In this document: positions 5,183 through 5,864 of the stretch, piece after piece
Position numbering within the stretch: position 1 is the first letter of the stretch
Layout: each line of letters begins with the position of its first letter
Assembly (NCBI GenBank): GCA_030647575.1
Contig: JAUSJS010000101.1
Coordinates: 1-5,864, forward strand
Direction of reading: 5' to 3'
Source of the DNA: Candidatus Limnocylindrales bacterium
GTDB lineage: Bacteria; Chloroflexota; Limnocylindria; Limnocylindrales; CSP1-4
DNA length: 5,864 bases
Notes under the pieces: generated by a model
What the model was told of the DNA's origin: nothing
The model's database searches: none
What the model saw: only the letters and a program-made list of their open reading frames with translations
Translations under genes and position numbers: made by a program

Positions 5183-5357
5183 CGATTCTGCCGACCGTCA
5201 CCAGGCTCCGGCCGGTCGTCGAGTGGGTCCGGCGAGCGAGCCGACGGGGAGATGCGCCTCCAGGCAGGCAACCCCTTCTGGTCCCACGAGCGCGTCGTGG
5301 CTCGTCCCGGCCGGCTGATCGCGCAGCCGGCGCGCGAGATCGTCCGACATGAGCCGT
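5183..5357. other. Intergenic stretch without a convincing gene
   Basis: The 175 nt between the hairpin and the transporter stop show no RNA gene and no clear promoter. On the minus strand a 50-codon frame (ATG at 5350-5348, stop at 5200-5198) starts 7 nt after the transporter's stop and has G/C-ending codons, but it has no Shine-Dalgarno, no recognisable domain and ends in the low-complexity sequence GPTRRPAGAW. It is either a small downstream gene or chance open frame in GC-rich DNA. Confidence 0.3.
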
Positions 5358-5864
5358 TCAGGCCGCGACCGAAACCCCGATCAGCGAGCCGATCAGGTAG
5401 GTGACCGCCGAGGCCGCGACGCCGATTCCCAGCTGGCGAGCGCCGGAGAAGATGAAGCTCCGGCCGGTCAGCAGGCTGACCGCCGCGCCGACCCCGAAGA
5501 GCGCCACCAGGCTCAGCCCCAGGCTCGCCAGGAGCGCCGCCGTGCCTCCGCCGCGGAGATACGGAATCACCGGCACGACGGCCCCCAGCGCGAAGGCGAC
5601 GAACGAACCGGCGGCCGCGCCCCAGGCCGAACCGAGCTCGTCGGGATCGAGTCCGAGCTCCTCGCGCACGAGCATGTCGAGAGCGGCTTCCGGGTCCTCG
5701 AAGATTCGGTGGGCGATCCGGGCCGCCTCGTCTGGACTGAAGCCCTTGGCCCGGTACGAGGCGGCCAGCTCGGCCTCCTCCTCCTCCGGCATCGCCTCCA
5801 TCTCGGCCCGCTCCAGGGCGATCTGGTGCTCGAACAGCTCGCGCTGGCTCTGCATCGAGATGTA
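5358..5864 (-). CDS. VIT1/CCC1-family iron/manganese transporter, C-terminal part (N-terminus beyond right edge)
   Basis: The frame is open to the last base of the window (Y-I-S before the Met at 5855), and the family motif EY-x-S-x-x-SQRELFE spans that point, so the Met at 5855 is internal and the gene is cut by the window edge. Counting from that Met: residues 5-35 are a charged helix (SQRELFEHQIALERAEME, then PEEEEAEL), with YRAKGFSPDEAARIAHRI and EELGLDPDELGSAWGAA following. These make up the cytoplasmic glutamate/methionine-rich metal-binding helices characteristic of VIT-type carriers. Three transmembrane segments follow at about 79-100, 106-129 and 140-163. VIT proteins move Fe2+ or Mn2+ out of the cytosol, often by proton exchange; which metal is used cannot be told here. 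No promoter is visible inside the window. It converges with the miniprotein gene across a hairpin. Confidence 0.88.
   Translation of the reverse strand, partial: YISMQSQRELFEHQIALERAEMEAMPEEEEAELAASYRAKGFSPDEAARIAHRIFEDPEAALDMLVREELGLDPDELGSAWGAAAGSFVAFALGAVVPVIPYLRGGGTAALLASLGLSLVALFGVGAAVSLLTGRSFIFSGARQLGIGVAASAVTYLIGSLIGVSVAA

Noticed and set aside
5170..5203. tRNA- or tmRNA-like 3' end: GTTCGATTC followed by ACCGTCACCA
   Set aside because: The T-loop consensus and terminal CCA are present, but the five bases on either side do not form a T-stem and no complementary acceptor strand exists about 70 nt upstream. The same bases are better explained by the hairpin at 5152-5182.
5198..5350. A 50-codon minus-strand ORF after the transporter gene
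   Set aside because: It has acceptable codon composition and a short gap to the transporter stop, but no ribosome-binding site, domain or clear end structure. Without conservation data it cannot be told from chance.
5853..5855. The ATG at 5855 as the real start of the transporter
   Set aside because: The frame continues to the window edge, the residues before it fit the family motif, and the N-terminal membrane segments of the VIT family would be missing if translation began here.
1..5864. CRISPR arrays, insertion sequences, attachment sites, origins
   Set aside because: No regularly spaced repeats, transposase or recombinase motifs, terminal inverted repeats or DnaA-box clusters were seen on either strand.

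Overview
High-GC bacterial DNA with densely packed genes, GTG starts beside ATG, and strongly G/C-ending codons. The style (lgt followed directly by a PlsC-family acyltransferase, an RskA-type anti-sigma factor paired with an ECF sigma factor, and -10 boxes that sit almost on the start codon) would fit Chloroflexota, perhaps the Limnocylindria/Ellin6529 soil and freshwater lineages, or another high-GC phylum. The assignment is inference from gene content and composition; no marker gene settles it.

Layout. (1) Positions 1-153, minus: the start of a secreted lipoprotein that runs off the left edge. (2) 302-660, minus: a decayed tandem copy of an acyltransferase that has no usable start codon in frame and has lost its C-terminal half. 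(3) 657-1544 and 1546-2439, minus: an intact PlsC-like acyltransferase and, upstream of it, lgt (prolipoprotein diacylglyceryl transferase), one base apart, forming a lipid/lipoprotein envelope operon. (4) 2480-2824, plus: a small one-pass membrane protein divergent from lgt. The 40-bp gap holds two back-to-back -10 boxes, both placed for leaderless transcripts. (5) 2833-4842, minus: three genes in tight order: an Lrp/AsnC-family regulator, an ECF sigma factor and its membrane-bound RskA-like anti-sigma factor (3-nt and 6-nt gaps). (6) 4988-5125, plus: a 45-residue membrane miniprotein with a strong Shine-Dalgarno, divergent from the Lrp gene and followed by a long hairpin. A 17-bp near-palindrome lies between the -35 and -10 of its predicted promoter and also overlaps the Lrp gene's own start region. 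(7) 5358-5864, minus: the C-terminal part of a VIT1/CCC1-type iron/manganese transporter whose N-terminus lies beyond the right edge.

How the parts relate. Lgt lipidates exported lipoproteins such as the one at the left edge, and the neighbouring acyltransferase probably acts in phospholipid synthesis. The Lrp-ECF-RskA set reads as a signalling cassette. The membrane anti-sigma factor holds the sigma factor until an external cue releases it, and the Lrp-like protein probably regulates its own operon and the divergent miniprotein through the palindrome. No mobile element, CRISPR array, rRNA or tRNA was found. The least ordinary items are the acyltransferase remnant, the divergent leaderless promoters, and the palindrome-controlled miniprotein beside the Lrp/sigma/anti-sigma operon.
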